From positions 12,087,077 to 12,151,076 of the forward strand of contig OW386289.2 in NCBI GenBank assembly GCA_936432065.2: a stretch of 64,000 bases of DNA, in the 5' to 3' direction. Below are positions 44,302-54,761 of this stretch, piece after piece. The stretch comes from Rutpela maculata (lineage: Eukaryota; Arthropoda; Insecta; Coleoptera; Cerambycidae). Each line of letters opens with the position of its first letter. The first letter of the stretch is position 1. The notes below the pieces were generated by a model that was not told the DNA's origin, did not search any database, and was given only the letters and a program-made list of their open reading frames with translations. A program made the translations under genes and the position numbers.

Positions 44302-44844
44302 CTTTATAAGAAAATCCCTTTTGGTATCCCAATATCCAAATAATTTTGTATTTAAGCTCCACAACAACCTCATTATTTTGCGGAACCAAACTTGCCACTT
44401 TCCCTTCTAAAAATGTATGCATAAGTTTAAAATCTGTGTCATCAAACCCATTAAGTATTGATCCTAAAAGCGACATAAGCCTCCCAACCTCCTTTCCTGG
44501 AACCAGCTCTTTGCAGTCAATGCACTCCCAATTACCCATTGGTTTCAGCGAATTGATGGGAATGACTTTTCCCTTGCATTTATTGCAGCTCACAGCATTC
44601 ATATACGTGCGAAATTCTGTAGGATCTGAGCATCTCTCACATTTGCAAACAAAATGTTTGGTTCGTATTAAGTGATATAGTCTGGTGGTTGTACCCCAAA
44701 TTATCCTTGAGTAGGAATGGAAGATTTCCGTGCCTTTTGGTATGAAGACTGCAGCTCTGGTAACCATTCTTTGTTTGTCATCGAACACGTGGATAGTATT
44801 TGGAAAGCAACGGTGATTTGCTAAGCTTCCGAGCGGGTACAGAC
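44302..44844 (-). CDS. SMYD-family gene, SET C-terminal half exon
   Basis: The acceptor ATATTTTCAG precedes 44844, and the donor AAAG|GTAGGT follows 44302; both borders are phase 1. The product begins LYPLGSLANHRCFPN (SET motif NHSCxPN with Ser changed to Arg), then VTRAAVFIPKGTEIFHSYS, GTTTRLYHLIRTKHFVCKC and CERCSDPTEF (post-SET zinc cysteines), a second CxxC pair (CNKCKG; CIDCKE), and helices. SMYD proteins methylate protein lysines; many arthropod-specific members have unproven activity. The SY pair expected to bind substrate or cofactor is present. The MYND finger and first half of SET must lie in exons upstream (higher coordinates), which I did not find in the window. Confidence 0.85.
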
Positions 44845-45180
44845 CTGAAAATATACATTGGGTGTAAATAAAGAAAAAATACTGCTTGTCAAACATATTT
44901 ATCTAATTATTACATTGCGAGAGTTGCGAAAATGATAATACTAATAATGGTGAGTTGCTCTTACCATCAACCATCTACGCCAGCTGCTTACAGGGATGGT
45001 ATAAACATTGAAGCTATCAGAAAATCTGCAGACTGATCAAAGAGTTTGGACATTTTCAATAAATTTTGTAATTGTGAAGCTAACAGAAAGCTTCATTGAA
45101 GAAATATTGAAGGGCTCCAATACAGGCTTACATAATGACGGAAAAAAGTTTTTGCTATGATTAAATAAAACATATACAGT
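44845..45180. other. Upstream intron of the SMYD gene
   Basis: AT-rich. It contains GCTTGTCAAACATATT, which recurs at about 54996 beside another GTACAGACCT word, so a small piece of this exon-intron border may have been copied there. Confidence 0.3.
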
Positions 45181-45184
45181 CACT

Positions 45185-45290
45185 AATAGCACAGGACATC
45201 CAATGGATGTCCGATTAAGATCCAGTTACTGTACAAATGTCCATAGACATTGGATAGACGTCCTATGGATGCTTATTTTATGTACGTACA
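45185..45290. repeat. GGACGTCC/GGATGTCC palindromic satellite, block 1
   Basis: Begins AATAGCACAGGACATCC and alternates ATGTCC and GGACGT words with TGTACA spacers. An inverted match, ATGTGCTATTA, closes block 3 at 53887. It may be one terminus of a larger element (see findings). Confidence 0.55.
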
Positions 45291-46000
45291 AGCGTTGATT
45301 GAAGAGTCTATAAGATACGCAACTATACGGCCAAAACCGTTCCTCGCTCATCACGCTTCCCCCACACGTCCCTATCCACATATTGTTCGTTGACTTGTGG
45401 TGCCACCGCGCGGTGTTATTTTGCGCGAACCGCGAATAGAAATACTGGACGTTGATATCCAGCGAACGAGGGTACATAATATATTAATTAAGTTATAATT
45501 CTCCAGGCAGGTTGTAGACCGGCGCAATCAGTGCCGGCGTCAGGGCATTTGGCACCTGTAGCAAACAGTTGCTTGCCGCCCTGATAAAAAACATTTACAA
45601 GTTACTACTGTTAGGACAAATTTATTAATAAAAACTTACAAACAAAAATCTCAGATAAATAATTCTTTCACTAGTTTCACTTAAAATTCAAAAACAAGAG
45701 AAACCTTTAACTATCAATTATTGTCGCATTTCATCTTTTAAGTCGCCACGTTGTGCGCTGTAACAATCGTGTTTTGTTCGAAATTGCAATTGTTCCTTGT
45801 CCTCGAGACCCATTTGGGGTTCAAAAAACGTTTTTTTGAGATTTTTGTTCAATTTTGAATTTCTGAAATTTATAAAAATGTGATAAATTAAAAATATTTT
45901 ATTTTGCTATTCGGTTCAGCTTCATGGAATAGTATTTATGAGTACGTTTAAGACCTCCCAATTTTTTAAAATAATTAGAAAAAAGAGTATGCAAATGTCG
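45291..46000. other. Spacer with a sequence related to the 1.65-kb inverted repeat ends
   Basis: AAGCGTTGATTGAAGAGTC at 45291 resembles GCGTTGAGTGAAGAGTCC at 61726 and its complement at 49670. A possible truncated hAT end (CAGTGCCGGCGTCAGGGC) lies near 45529. No gene. Confidence 0.4.
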
Positions 46001-46019
46001 AGGATGGTGTTTTTGATCT

Positions 46020-46970
46020 TTCAGCGCTTGCGTAGCGAGAACGGTAATAAATACGAAAATGCACCGCACTTTTTTTTGTACAACATGGAATTTTCTACAA
46101 ACAAGTCCGCGAGGGCATATTCTTATCTACTATAGTTTTCGAGCTACAGGTGCTCACGTGTAAGCATAAAAATGACTGTTTTTTACGCTACTCTGCAAGT
46201 GGCACTGGCGACTTAATTAACAAACAAAAAAATTAAGAAAACGGCGATGTCAATAGTCAAATTTAAATTACACAAAACATAATGAGTAACTTCTGTTTAA
46301 AACTGTTTTTTATTCGATGCATAATATTAATAATGGAGTTACAAGTATTAAAAAAATGTTGAAATAAAATAAAAAAATAGTTAAATATTCTTTGTGTTAT
46401 TGAAATGTATGTACAATTGTACAGAAAAAAACACTAATTAATAAAAATATGCGGCAAGTTCCAGTTATATAGAAATCGATGAAAATGAAAAATTACACTT
46501 TTCGGCCGTAATATGAATTGTTTATATGTGATAAATAAAAACAAAATGATATGTCAATAATAGATACATTTTTTTAATAAAGAAAATTACTTCCTACAAG
46601 GTGGAAAAGTTCAAATGTACGATTTTTTTAATGTTTTTTGCATTAAAAAACGCATATTTAAGAAAAATGAAGGACGCCATCGTGCAGAGCGATCAGAAAT
46701 TCATAAATAAAAAAATCGACCACAAATTCTCATTGGACAAATAATATTTAACTACTTTAACGGGCTGCTTGGAGAACAGCGCGAAAAACAGTTACTTTGA
46801 GGTTTGCGCGCGGGCGCCTTTGGCATGTGAGCCATAATAGATAAAAATATGCTCTCAGGGACTTTTTTGTACAAAATTCGATGCTTTATAAAAAGTGCAT
46901 TGTGTACCATTTGTGCGATACTTTATCGCCTCGAAAACTATGCTCTCGAAAAAGTAATACCTACTTGTAA
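46020..46970. repeat. Diverged fold-back
   Basis: GTCCGCGAGGGCATATTCTT (46106) pairs imperfectly with AAAAATATGCTCTCAGGGAC (46843), and CACCGCACTTTTTTTTGTAC (46063) with the 46870-46915 segment. Many mismatches suggest an older element. AT-rich centre, no gene. Confidence 0.5.
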
Positions 46971-47024
46971 TAAAAAAAAAATTAACCAGTCTTTCCGCAG
47001 ATATTCAAATTAAGTTAATTACTT

Positions 47025-47720
47025 CCACATCCAGTGGAAGTATAGTAACGACAAAAAAATTTAAAAAAAATTTTATTGTTCAAATAGGCTTAGAATGTCG
47101 TGAAACGTCGAGATTTTAAGTTTGAGCGAAAAAAAATTCTGTCTGTCGGTCTGTAACTTTTTTTTGTGCGCACGTTTACTCTGGAACCGTTTGAGATATT
47201 GACTTGAAATTTGGTACACGTATGTACTTTAACGAGATCTGGAACTAGATTATATTTTGATCTAGTTCTGTCGAAGGGTTGGGGGTAAATTGGGGTAAAT
47301 TTGGGGTAAATGGGTAAACCAAGCAGGTAAGAGTCCGTGAAATTGGTATTTAGTATATACAAGAGAAGCTGAGGTCTGAAAAAAATTTTTGGCATTAGCC
47401 ACCCCCATTACCACCCCCACCTCCTTATTAAAGGGGATGAAAAAAAAATGTGATTTAGTGCATGTACAGGGACCAGAAACCTCAAAATATTTTTTTGCTT
47501 CATCCACCCCCCACTACCACCCCCCTATCACCACCCCCCACCCCACTACCGATGTGGGGTATCGTTTTATGGGTTTTTGGGGTAGAGAATTTCAAATATT
47601 ATATTATTAAAGTTCCATAAACAATTATTTTCACATATAAAGTTTTTTCGTTGTGAGTGACTTGGATAGAGAATCTGGATGTGGAAGTAGTGATTCCTTG
47701 GGCAGCGGTTTTTTCTTTGT
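47025..47720. mobile_element. ACTTCCACATCC repeat family, copy 3 (reverse)
   Basis: Reverse orientation relative to copy 1, from ACTTCCACATCCAGTGGA at 47030 to GATTCCTTGGGCAGCGG at 47707. It holds all internal blocks, including TTGGGGGTAAATTGGGG and CCCCACTACCGATGTGGGG. Confidence 0.7.
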
Positions 47721-48126
47721 TATGTATTATTTAATATTATATCAAAATGGTTTATTTTACTGGGAAAAAAAATGTTTTATGTTGCCAGCAGCTCATTGGG
47801 TTTCTCAAAATATTTTTTTGCTTCATCCACCCCCCACTACCACCCCCCTATCACCACCCCCCACCCCACTACCGATGTGGGGTATCGTTTTATGGGTTTT
47901 TGGGGTAGAGAATTTCAAATATTATATTATTAAAGTTCCATAAACAATTATTTTCACATATAAAGTTTTTTCGTTGTGAGTGACTTGGATAGAGAATCTG
48001 GATGTGGAAGTAGTGATTCCTTGGGCAGCGGTTTTTTCTTTGTTATGTATTATTTAATATTATATCAAAATGGTTTATTTTACTGGGAAAAAAAATGTTT
48101 TATGTTGCCAGCAGCTCATTGGGTTT
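47481..48126. repeat. Two exact 323-bp tandem copies
   Basis: The unit CTCAAAATAT...TCATTGGGTTT occurs at 47481-47803 and 47804-48126 with no difference that I could see. The unit spans one end of the ACTTCCACATCC repeat and adjoining DNA. Two identical small frames (47653 and 47976) are its by-product. Confidence 0.9.
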
Positions 48127-49686
48127 TTATATTTAATTGTTATGAAAATAAACAGACAGGCAGGCAGGCAGAATTTTTTTTTTCGCTCAAACTTAAAATC
48201 TCGATGTTTCGTGATATTCTAAGCCTATTTGAACAATAAAAATTTTAAAAAAATTTTTTGTTACTATACTTCCACTGGATGTGAAAAATTATACTATGTT
48301 TGGTTTCTCAAATATTTGCGATAAATCGAAAATAAACGCATACTCCCCTCTCATTCTCCAAAATCCCATCATTAACAATAAAAATGTCGCGTCGGCCCCT
48401 TGTCAACAATGTATCGACTAGACTGATAATAAGGTGGCAAAGAAATATAAAGATAAATCACGTCTACAGAGAATTATCGTATACCATATTACGCCTTTCT
48501 TTCTCGATGTATTACATATTAAACACATTGTCCAAATATTAAATTTATTGCATCTTACCGAAGACGAAGATACATTTTCAATTTCACTGAATTGGGAAAG
48601 ATTTTTAAGATTTTACAAACTAATATAGGTTTGTTTGCAGGCTATATGAAATTTCACTTTGACTTTTCCACTTAAAATATTTTCCTCTTGTTGCAAAATC
48701 TTTTCGACACAAATGTCTCGCCTTTGTTACCGTGGCATATATAATTGTTTTTACTCCTTGCAATCTAGGATTTTGTCTCACTAATTTGTCATTATCTTTC
48801 AAAGTTTGTCCACAGAATAAACATTCCATTGTTAAGCACTAAATAATATGTAATAACTCAATAAAAATAACTAATACTCATTTGCATTCACATTATATAA
48901 AGAAAAGTTTGTTTCTAACTGGCATAATATAATATAAGATTACTTGTATTAAATAGTCCACACTTGCCGGACATCTAGGCCTCTAGGATCGAAAAACTCA
49001 GCTTTAAATAACAAAATTTCGAAAACTATAAGTCGTAGAGACCTGATTTTTGTTTTAAAAACTTCCTTGAGGTGTAGACTTTATTTCATACGCAGATGGT
49101 ATGTCAAAATTCCTTAAAATAAAAAAGTTTTTCGCTTACTGAAAAAAGCGCTGCAAGGGAAGTAAATGTTCAAGTTTTACCTCGTTTTACAGAAAAATTA
49201 GATTTTCCATAAAAACAAAATTAAAGCAGTGACCTTCGCCCACATTTCCTCCATCAATTAAAAAAAAATACGTATAATTATCTCAATTGGTTCCGGAGAT
49301 ATCACGAGGGATGTGTGAAAATGTAAGAAAAATTAATTTTGACAGATTTATAACATTTTTCGTCATAAAAATAGTTTGACCTCCCAAAAAATATTGTAAT
49401 TGGACATTACAGATGGCCAAGGACCTAATCTATCATGCTGTGAAGGTCCCATGTGGTTGTACCTTCAAAAATTTTTTTTCAAGAAGGGAGCTACTTTTTC
49501 CTCGTTTTACGGTGCACTAATACAACAAATGACACGAACCATGCGAGTGCTATCAGCCGACTGAGGGACTGAGATTGACGAGATTGCTAGACCCTTAGTC
49601 GGCGGCGCCTAACTATACCACAGACCCTGCCCGCGCTATGATATTAAGTACACGGCTGCATCTCTATAAGGACTCTTCACTCAACG
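48033..49686. repeat. Left arm of the 15-kb spaced inverted repeat
   Basis: Reverse complement of 61727-63381 with few differences (one residue in 64 between the mirrored frames at 48434 and 62979). Anchors are TTCTTTGTTATGTATTATTT (48035) and GACTCTTCACTCAACG (49671). It begins within the tandem copies at 47804-48126. It contains the small frame at 48620-48829. Confidence 0.9.
48620..48829 (-). pseudogene. Zinc-finger-like 69-aa ORF, left arm copy
   Basis: Same protein as 62584-62793: MECLFCGQTLKDNDKLV at the start, then ARHLCRKDFATRG. CxxC plus HxC could bind one zinc. I recall CxFCGKxL..LVxxNP.LxGV..I..A at the N-terminus of the CTHEEAD-core family, with an HxxCRKDF-type second half, so this may be its first exon. 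That is a low-certainty link. No continuation was found next to it. Confidence 0.4.
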
Positions 49687-49689
49687 GTA

Positions 49690-50100
49690 CAAGGATATCC
49701 TCTGTGGGGTACTAAATGGGTATCCTAGGGACGTCCATTTACTGTACATGAATGTACAAATAGTTTATGTTCCTGCTTGGACAACTAATGGATGTCCCGC
49801 TAAAGTCCATTTATTGTACAAACGTTCATGGTGAATAAATTAACGTCCCATAATTGTCCCTTTTATGTACATAAAGAATATCATCTATGGACGTTGTGTG
49901 GACGTCCATTTAATGTACATAAAAGAAAGCACTTTTTATGTTCCTATTTGAACAACCAGTGAACAGATAAATGGATGTCGCTTAATTGCCCATTTTATGT
50001 AGGTACGTAAAAGATATCATCTATATAGTTTTTAATGGTTCCTACATGAACGTGGACCGTATAATGTCCATTGTAGACTTCATATTTTTTAATTTGAAAG
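49690..50100. repeat. GGACGTCC/GGATGTCC palindromic satellite, block 2
   Basis: Units such as GGACGTCCATTTACTGTAC and ATGGATGTCCCGCTAAAGT recur about seven times with TGTACAT spacers at 50-70-bp intervals. The block starts directly at the inner end of the left 1.65-kb arm. Confidence 0.65.
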
Positions 50101-50571
50101 ATGCTGGCAAATATTAATAATAAATATTCTTTTAAATATACCCACTGATGGACATTGAAACTTGCAAAAATAGAAGATACTTAATTACCAAATGATATTT
50201 TTTATTATTAAATAAGTATTTCTAATAACTTAATAAAATAGCCCTCTATTTTATTATTATTTGATAAGTATTTTTTTTAATACATATAGCGTTTGTATTT
50301 TATTTTATAAATTAGATATGCTAGTTTGCTATACTGAACTTAATATCAATAGGTAAAAATTTAAATATACAGTACTAGGAATTTGCTATAAAACTGGTTT
50401 TTAAAAAAATTGTCGATAAGGTCTCCACTATAGGTCGATTGCCATTTTTTCATATACAGTGTGTCCCACATTTCACGGTAACACCTTCGTAGCTCAGTTA
50501 TTAGTCATCCAATTTCAATCAAGTTTAGACCGGTATCAGAGACCTTTATTATTTTTTTTTGAGTGCTCCGT
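50101..50571. other. No gene recognised
   Basis: Very AT-rich spacer before the SINE. Nothing found. Confidence 0.4.
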
Positions 50572-50905
50572 GCTCCGTGGCGCAGTGCTTAGGATGTTAG
50601 GCTTGCGACCACGGAGTCCCGGGTTCGAATCCTGGCTAGGGTATGGATGTGTAGTGGCGTTTTTCACGTGTTACCGAGATGGGCGTATTGTCTCTCACAC
50701 AACCGCAGTATACTGCGGTTGTGTGAGAGACAATACGGTCTAGTCGCTCCCCTCTCCTGAGTTCGAGTCTCAGCTGCGGCAGATGGCAATGTCGCAGGGA
50801 ATGGGTGTTGTGATGTTGTCTATGTGTGAGTGTCTGTCCTGGTAGAGAGGAAGATCAGCCTACGGTTGAACTCCGCCAGAACATTAATATAAATAAGGCT
50901 AATAA
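50572..50905 (+). mobile_element. tRNA-derived SINE
   Basis: The head resembles a tRNA: A-box-like TGGCGCAGTGC (50578) and a perfect B box GGTTCGAATCC (50622-50632). A second B-box-like GAGTTCGAGTCTC follows at about 50760, then a body with GCAGATGGCAATGTCGCAGG and a tail near AATATAAATAAGGC. Internal RNA polymerase III promoter boxes and the non-tRNA body identify a SINE. The two halves meet at a perfect palindrome (50684-50737). Confidence 0.75.
50684..50737. repeat. 54-bp perfect palindrome
   Basis: From CGTATTGTCTCTC to GAGAGACAATACG the sequence equals its own reverse complement about the axis 50710/50711, with no spacer. It lies at the join between the two SINE halves. Confidence 0.95.
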
Positions 50906-51127
50906 AACAAAATTTATTTCAGTCATTGGCATGCATTTTTATTAAGAAAAAAAGGGTCTATTTTTCGAGAAATCATATTAGGCATTTTTTTGTTGAAAAA
51001 CTAATGCAATATTATTGACTAGCATGCTGTAGAACCACTATATACAGAATTTAACAACATTTTGATTTTGGGTTTTCGAATTACGGTCCCCTTAAAATTA
51101 TCTATTTTAAACATTAAATAATCAATA

Positions 51128-52559
51128 GCCCAGTCAATGAACAAAGGGGTCTAGAGGGAAATACCGAGATCACAATTTTTGACTTGAGGATTGTGTTTGG
51201 ACTATTTAGGAGGTAAACATATCAAAAGTCCCCGAACGAAGAAAGTGGGGGGGGGGGGGTGCAGGGGGGCACGAAGAAGGTCCCGGTTTTTGGTTTTTCG
51301 CTCATATCTCGAAAACGGTTAGCCCTAATCAAAAAGTGGCTATATGCAAAATAAAAGCTGGCTAAATTTTCTACAATAATGTCTCTATTAATTTTTTTCA
51401 TATCTGTTATGGTTCAGTAATGAATTGTATATCTCTTGACTGTATTCTAACTTTATTATAAATTGAAAATAAATTTTAATAATCATCGTAGAAAAAAATT
51501 TCTTGTACAGATCTCCGTTTCACGGCAGACTGAACTGAAATATCGAATAAAAAATGTCTTTGCGTCTGTAAGTGTGTATGTGCGTGTATACCGTTTCTTG
51601 TAAAAACGATAACTTCTGTTAGACTTAAAATATTTGATTTCAATTTGGAACATATGTAAAACAGCATATTACCATAATTCCTATTGAAATTGGGCCATAT
51701 CTGTAATACATGGTGATAACCAGAAGCCTACAAACTCTCATACGTAAAATACGTTTTATTTTAATTTCAGAGAAAAATATTACTAAGCATACAAAAATAA
51801 GAAGATGTATAAGATTTTTAAACCGCAATATACCGGGTGTATGTTAGGCAAACCAACTTTATTTAAATTAAATGATATATCAGTGTTATCCTAAAATATG
51901 GAACATGGCATTTTTAATAACATTGTTATGAAGTGAGAATTGTAGGCCTCTGGTTATCACCATGTATTTCAGATATGCCCCAATTTCAATAGGGATTATG
52001 GTAATATGCTGTTTTATATATGTTCCAAATTGTAATCAAATATTTTAAGTCCAACAGAAGTTATCGTGTTTACAAGAAGCGGTATACACGCACACATAGA
52101 TATACACGCACACACACACTTACAGACGCAAAGATATTTTTATTCGATATTTCAGTTCAGTCTATTGTGAAACGGATATCTGTACCAGAAATTTTTTTCT
52201 AAGATGATTATTAAAATTTATTTTCAATTTATAATAAAGTTAGAATACAGTCAAAAGATATACAAATACAATTCATTACTGAACCACAGCAGATACGAAA
52301 AAAATAATAGAAACATTATTGCAGAAAATTTAGTCAGCTTTAATTTTGCATATAGCCACTTTTTGATTAGGGCTAACCGTTTTCGAGATATGAGCGAAAA
52401 ACCAAGAACCAGGACCTTCTTCGTGCCCCCCTGCACCCCCCCACCTCCTACGTTCAGGGACTTTTGGTATGTTTACCTCCTAAATAGTCCAAACACAGCC
52501 CTCTAGTCAAAAATTGTGATCTCAGCATTTTCCTCTAGAAACCCATTCATAGACTGGAC
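51128..52559. mobile_element. 1.4-kb GTCCAGTCAATGA fold-back
   Basis: GCCCAGTCAATGA (51128) mirrors TTCATAGACTGGGC-like TTCATAGACTGGAC ending at 52559; TA flanks both sides. The arms pair along their length (for example GAGGTAAACATATCAAAAGT at 51210 with 52465) around a centre near 51840. They share only the termini and subterminal word with the 35-kb member; the inner arms are different sequence. Confidence 0.85.
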
Positions 52560-52727
52560 TACAATAAATTGGTAACAAAATTTTTTTCAAAAAAAAGTCA
52601 TTCTTCATTTTCTCTTTAAATTCACTTTTTCTACTATCCCATATCATCAAAACTTTGTGTGTTATCCTGGCACTTATGTAGAATAATTAATTTTTTGGAA
52701 ATTGGCCCAAGAGTAAACTACTTTATT

Positions 52728-53142
52728 TTTGAAGATATCGAAAAATGTTATTTCAAGACGTTGCTTATAATACAAAGTTATAGCTAAATATCAAAATTGG
52801 CTGTTCTATTTTAAAAATAAAAATTTTCTACTTTTTTACGCATAATTCCTGAACTATATATTTTGATATTTTTTCGTTAATAATTCTCTCTCTTTAATAG
52901 TTTCAGACTAAGTAATGGATTAAAATCATCTATAAAGAAATTTTAAGAGTACTTTTTTACCAAATAGATATTTTGGAAAAAAAACGTGTTATTTTGCATA
53001 GTTGTTCTCTCTTTTCCAATTTTAACTTTTTCAGGAATTAATCATAAAAAAGTGGACAATTTTTATTTTTAAAATAAAAGAATCCAATATACATTATAAG
53101 TAACTTCTTAAAATAATATTTTTCGATATTTGCAGCCACTTT
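52728..53142. repeat. Fold-back, about 415 bp
   Basis: GATATCGAAAAATGTTATTT (52733) mirrors AATAATATTTTTCGATATTT (53114), and GCTTATAATACAAAG mirrors TACATTATAAG. The loop is AT-rich. Several mismatches. Confidence 0.55.
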
Positions 53143-53559
53143 TTCGCTTGAAAACATGCACTAACTTTTATCAAAAATAAAAATCTTCAGAAAGTCAATA
53201 ACAGCAGAGTTTCCCGTACAGACTTTTTGGCAGACACTGTATAAGTTACATTTGCAACTCGAAGATAAGCTTCATTAGAATATTTCAGTAAGTAGATAAT
53301 TGAACATTACATGAAAATTAATTATTTGTTCCTGATAACTTGCTCAGCTTTGTTATCAAAGTTCATGTACCTTGTCAGTACTTTGCGATATGTGACATTG
53401 CAATGCAATATTGTCACGTGGACACTAGGGCCATTGCATCGATGTTACAGCAAACTAAATATTGATTCCTAGAATGTCGCAGTTTCCAATATAAGATTAT
53501 TTATATTAAAATGCTTTATAGATTTTGTGTTTGTTCACTAATATATTTTTTCCCAAAAT

Positions 53560-53890
53560 GGCTTGAGACAATATAGACACCCATTATTAGTCCAAATAAG
53601 GATAATTTTTATTGGTCCAAATAATGTCCACCATGGACCACCATTTAAGGTCCAACACTGGAGGGCATTTGTACAGAAAATATATGTTAGTTTAATTGGT
53701 CCAAATAATGTCCATCTTGGACCACCGTTTAATGTCCAACATTGGACTTCCATAAATTATACAAAGTTGTGACATTTGGGCGTCCCTGGGACGTCCAACT
53801 GTACAAAAAATGGATGTCCATAGGACATCCCGAATGTCCTGTGGGGGACGTCCATTAAACATCCATAGGATATCCATGTGCTATTATGGG
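53560..53890. repeat. GGACGTCC/GGATGTCC palindromic satellite, block 3
   Basis: Words such as TGGACCACCATTTAAGGTCC, GGACGTCCAACTGTAC and GGACATCCCGAATGTCC repeat with a 50-60-bp rhythm. The apparent repeat protein in this stretch (WTLNGGPxWTLFGP) is an artefact of the satellite. Confidence 0.65.
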
Positions 53891-53959
53891 TAGATTATTT
53901 TTGTATTATTAATATTTTGAATAGATATTATTATTGAAATGTTACTCATTACAATTATA

Positions 53960-54761
53960 CAGGGTGATTTACCACGACATGCGGAAAATTTATCAGTAGG
54001 CTGTAGGAGTTAAAAAAATTTAAAATTAAAAAGAATGTGTTCAAAAAAATTACCTTATTTTTTGGTAGGAATGCGCCGCCTATGACTTTAAATAATCTGA
54101 CGTAACGCGGTCCAACAATATCACTTCCCCTCCCCCTTTATCAGACTTGGGACTTACAGCCAAGCTGGAGGGGTTGGTTTAAATCACACTACAGAAGTAG
54201 CAAAAGTTGAAATAATTTTTGTAGAATACAGCATAGCACAAAACCTAAAAGTAATGGAAAGTCAAAGAAAATGATACATTAAATGCACTATTCTAAGCGC
54301 CGAATGGCGTATTGAACATCGATCTACGAATACAATTTTAAATTTAATTTTAATAGGCTCAATGTCTTTCGACACATTGACCCTATGCCAGTGAACTCTA
54401 CAATAACAAGTAGGATATTTACTTAAACCCGTCGATAACAAAAAACACCAAACTCGGCCGTACTTTGTACCTGCCGCTGCGTTCCGACCGAAAGCAAAAA
54501 ATGCGGCACTCTGAGGACGCGCCAGCTTAACTTTTTATGCCAATTAAGGAAATGTAAACATCTCCTATATATTATCTCTCAACTAAGTTCCTTACCCTAT
54601 CACTGACCACAGACAAGTAACAGAAGCTTATCTTTGCAAGTTTTAATGCAACAATAATTACTAAATTACTTATAGGATCACTCTAAAATTTCGCATGGAC
54701 TTTCCCACATATAAGACTAGAACGCCATTTTATTTTCCGCATGTCGTGGTAAATCACCCTG
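53960..54761. mobile_element. 802-bp TIR element (CAGGGTGATTTACC ends)
   Basis: CAGGGTGATTTACCACGACA at 53960 is mirrored perfectly for about 30 bp at the other end (54761). TATA borders both sides, so the target was TA or TATA. GC-richer interior without a transposase. Confidence 0.8.

Noticed and set aside
44346..44675. 109-codon plus-strand frame
   Set aside because: Antisense shadow of the SMYD exon, which has splice sites and SET motifs on the minus strand.
47653..48239. Two proteins with an identical N-terminus
   Set aside because: Produced by the exact 323-bp tandem duplication of repeat DNA.
48434..48628. 64-aa ORF, mirrored at 62785-62979
   Set aside because: It is preserved only because the arms are near-identical; it overlaps the MECLFC frame tail to tail and has no recognisable motif.
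50572..50645. Functional tRNA gene
   Set aside because: A and B boxes are present, but it is followed by a SINE body and a second tRNA-like part; the cloverleaf pairing looks imperfect.
50459..50743. 94-codon frame
   Set aside because: It runs through the SINE tRNA head and the perfect palindrome; not a protein gene.
53538..53877. Repeat protein with WTLNGGPxWTLFGP
   Set aside because: It follows the period of the GGACGTCC satellite and appears on both strands.
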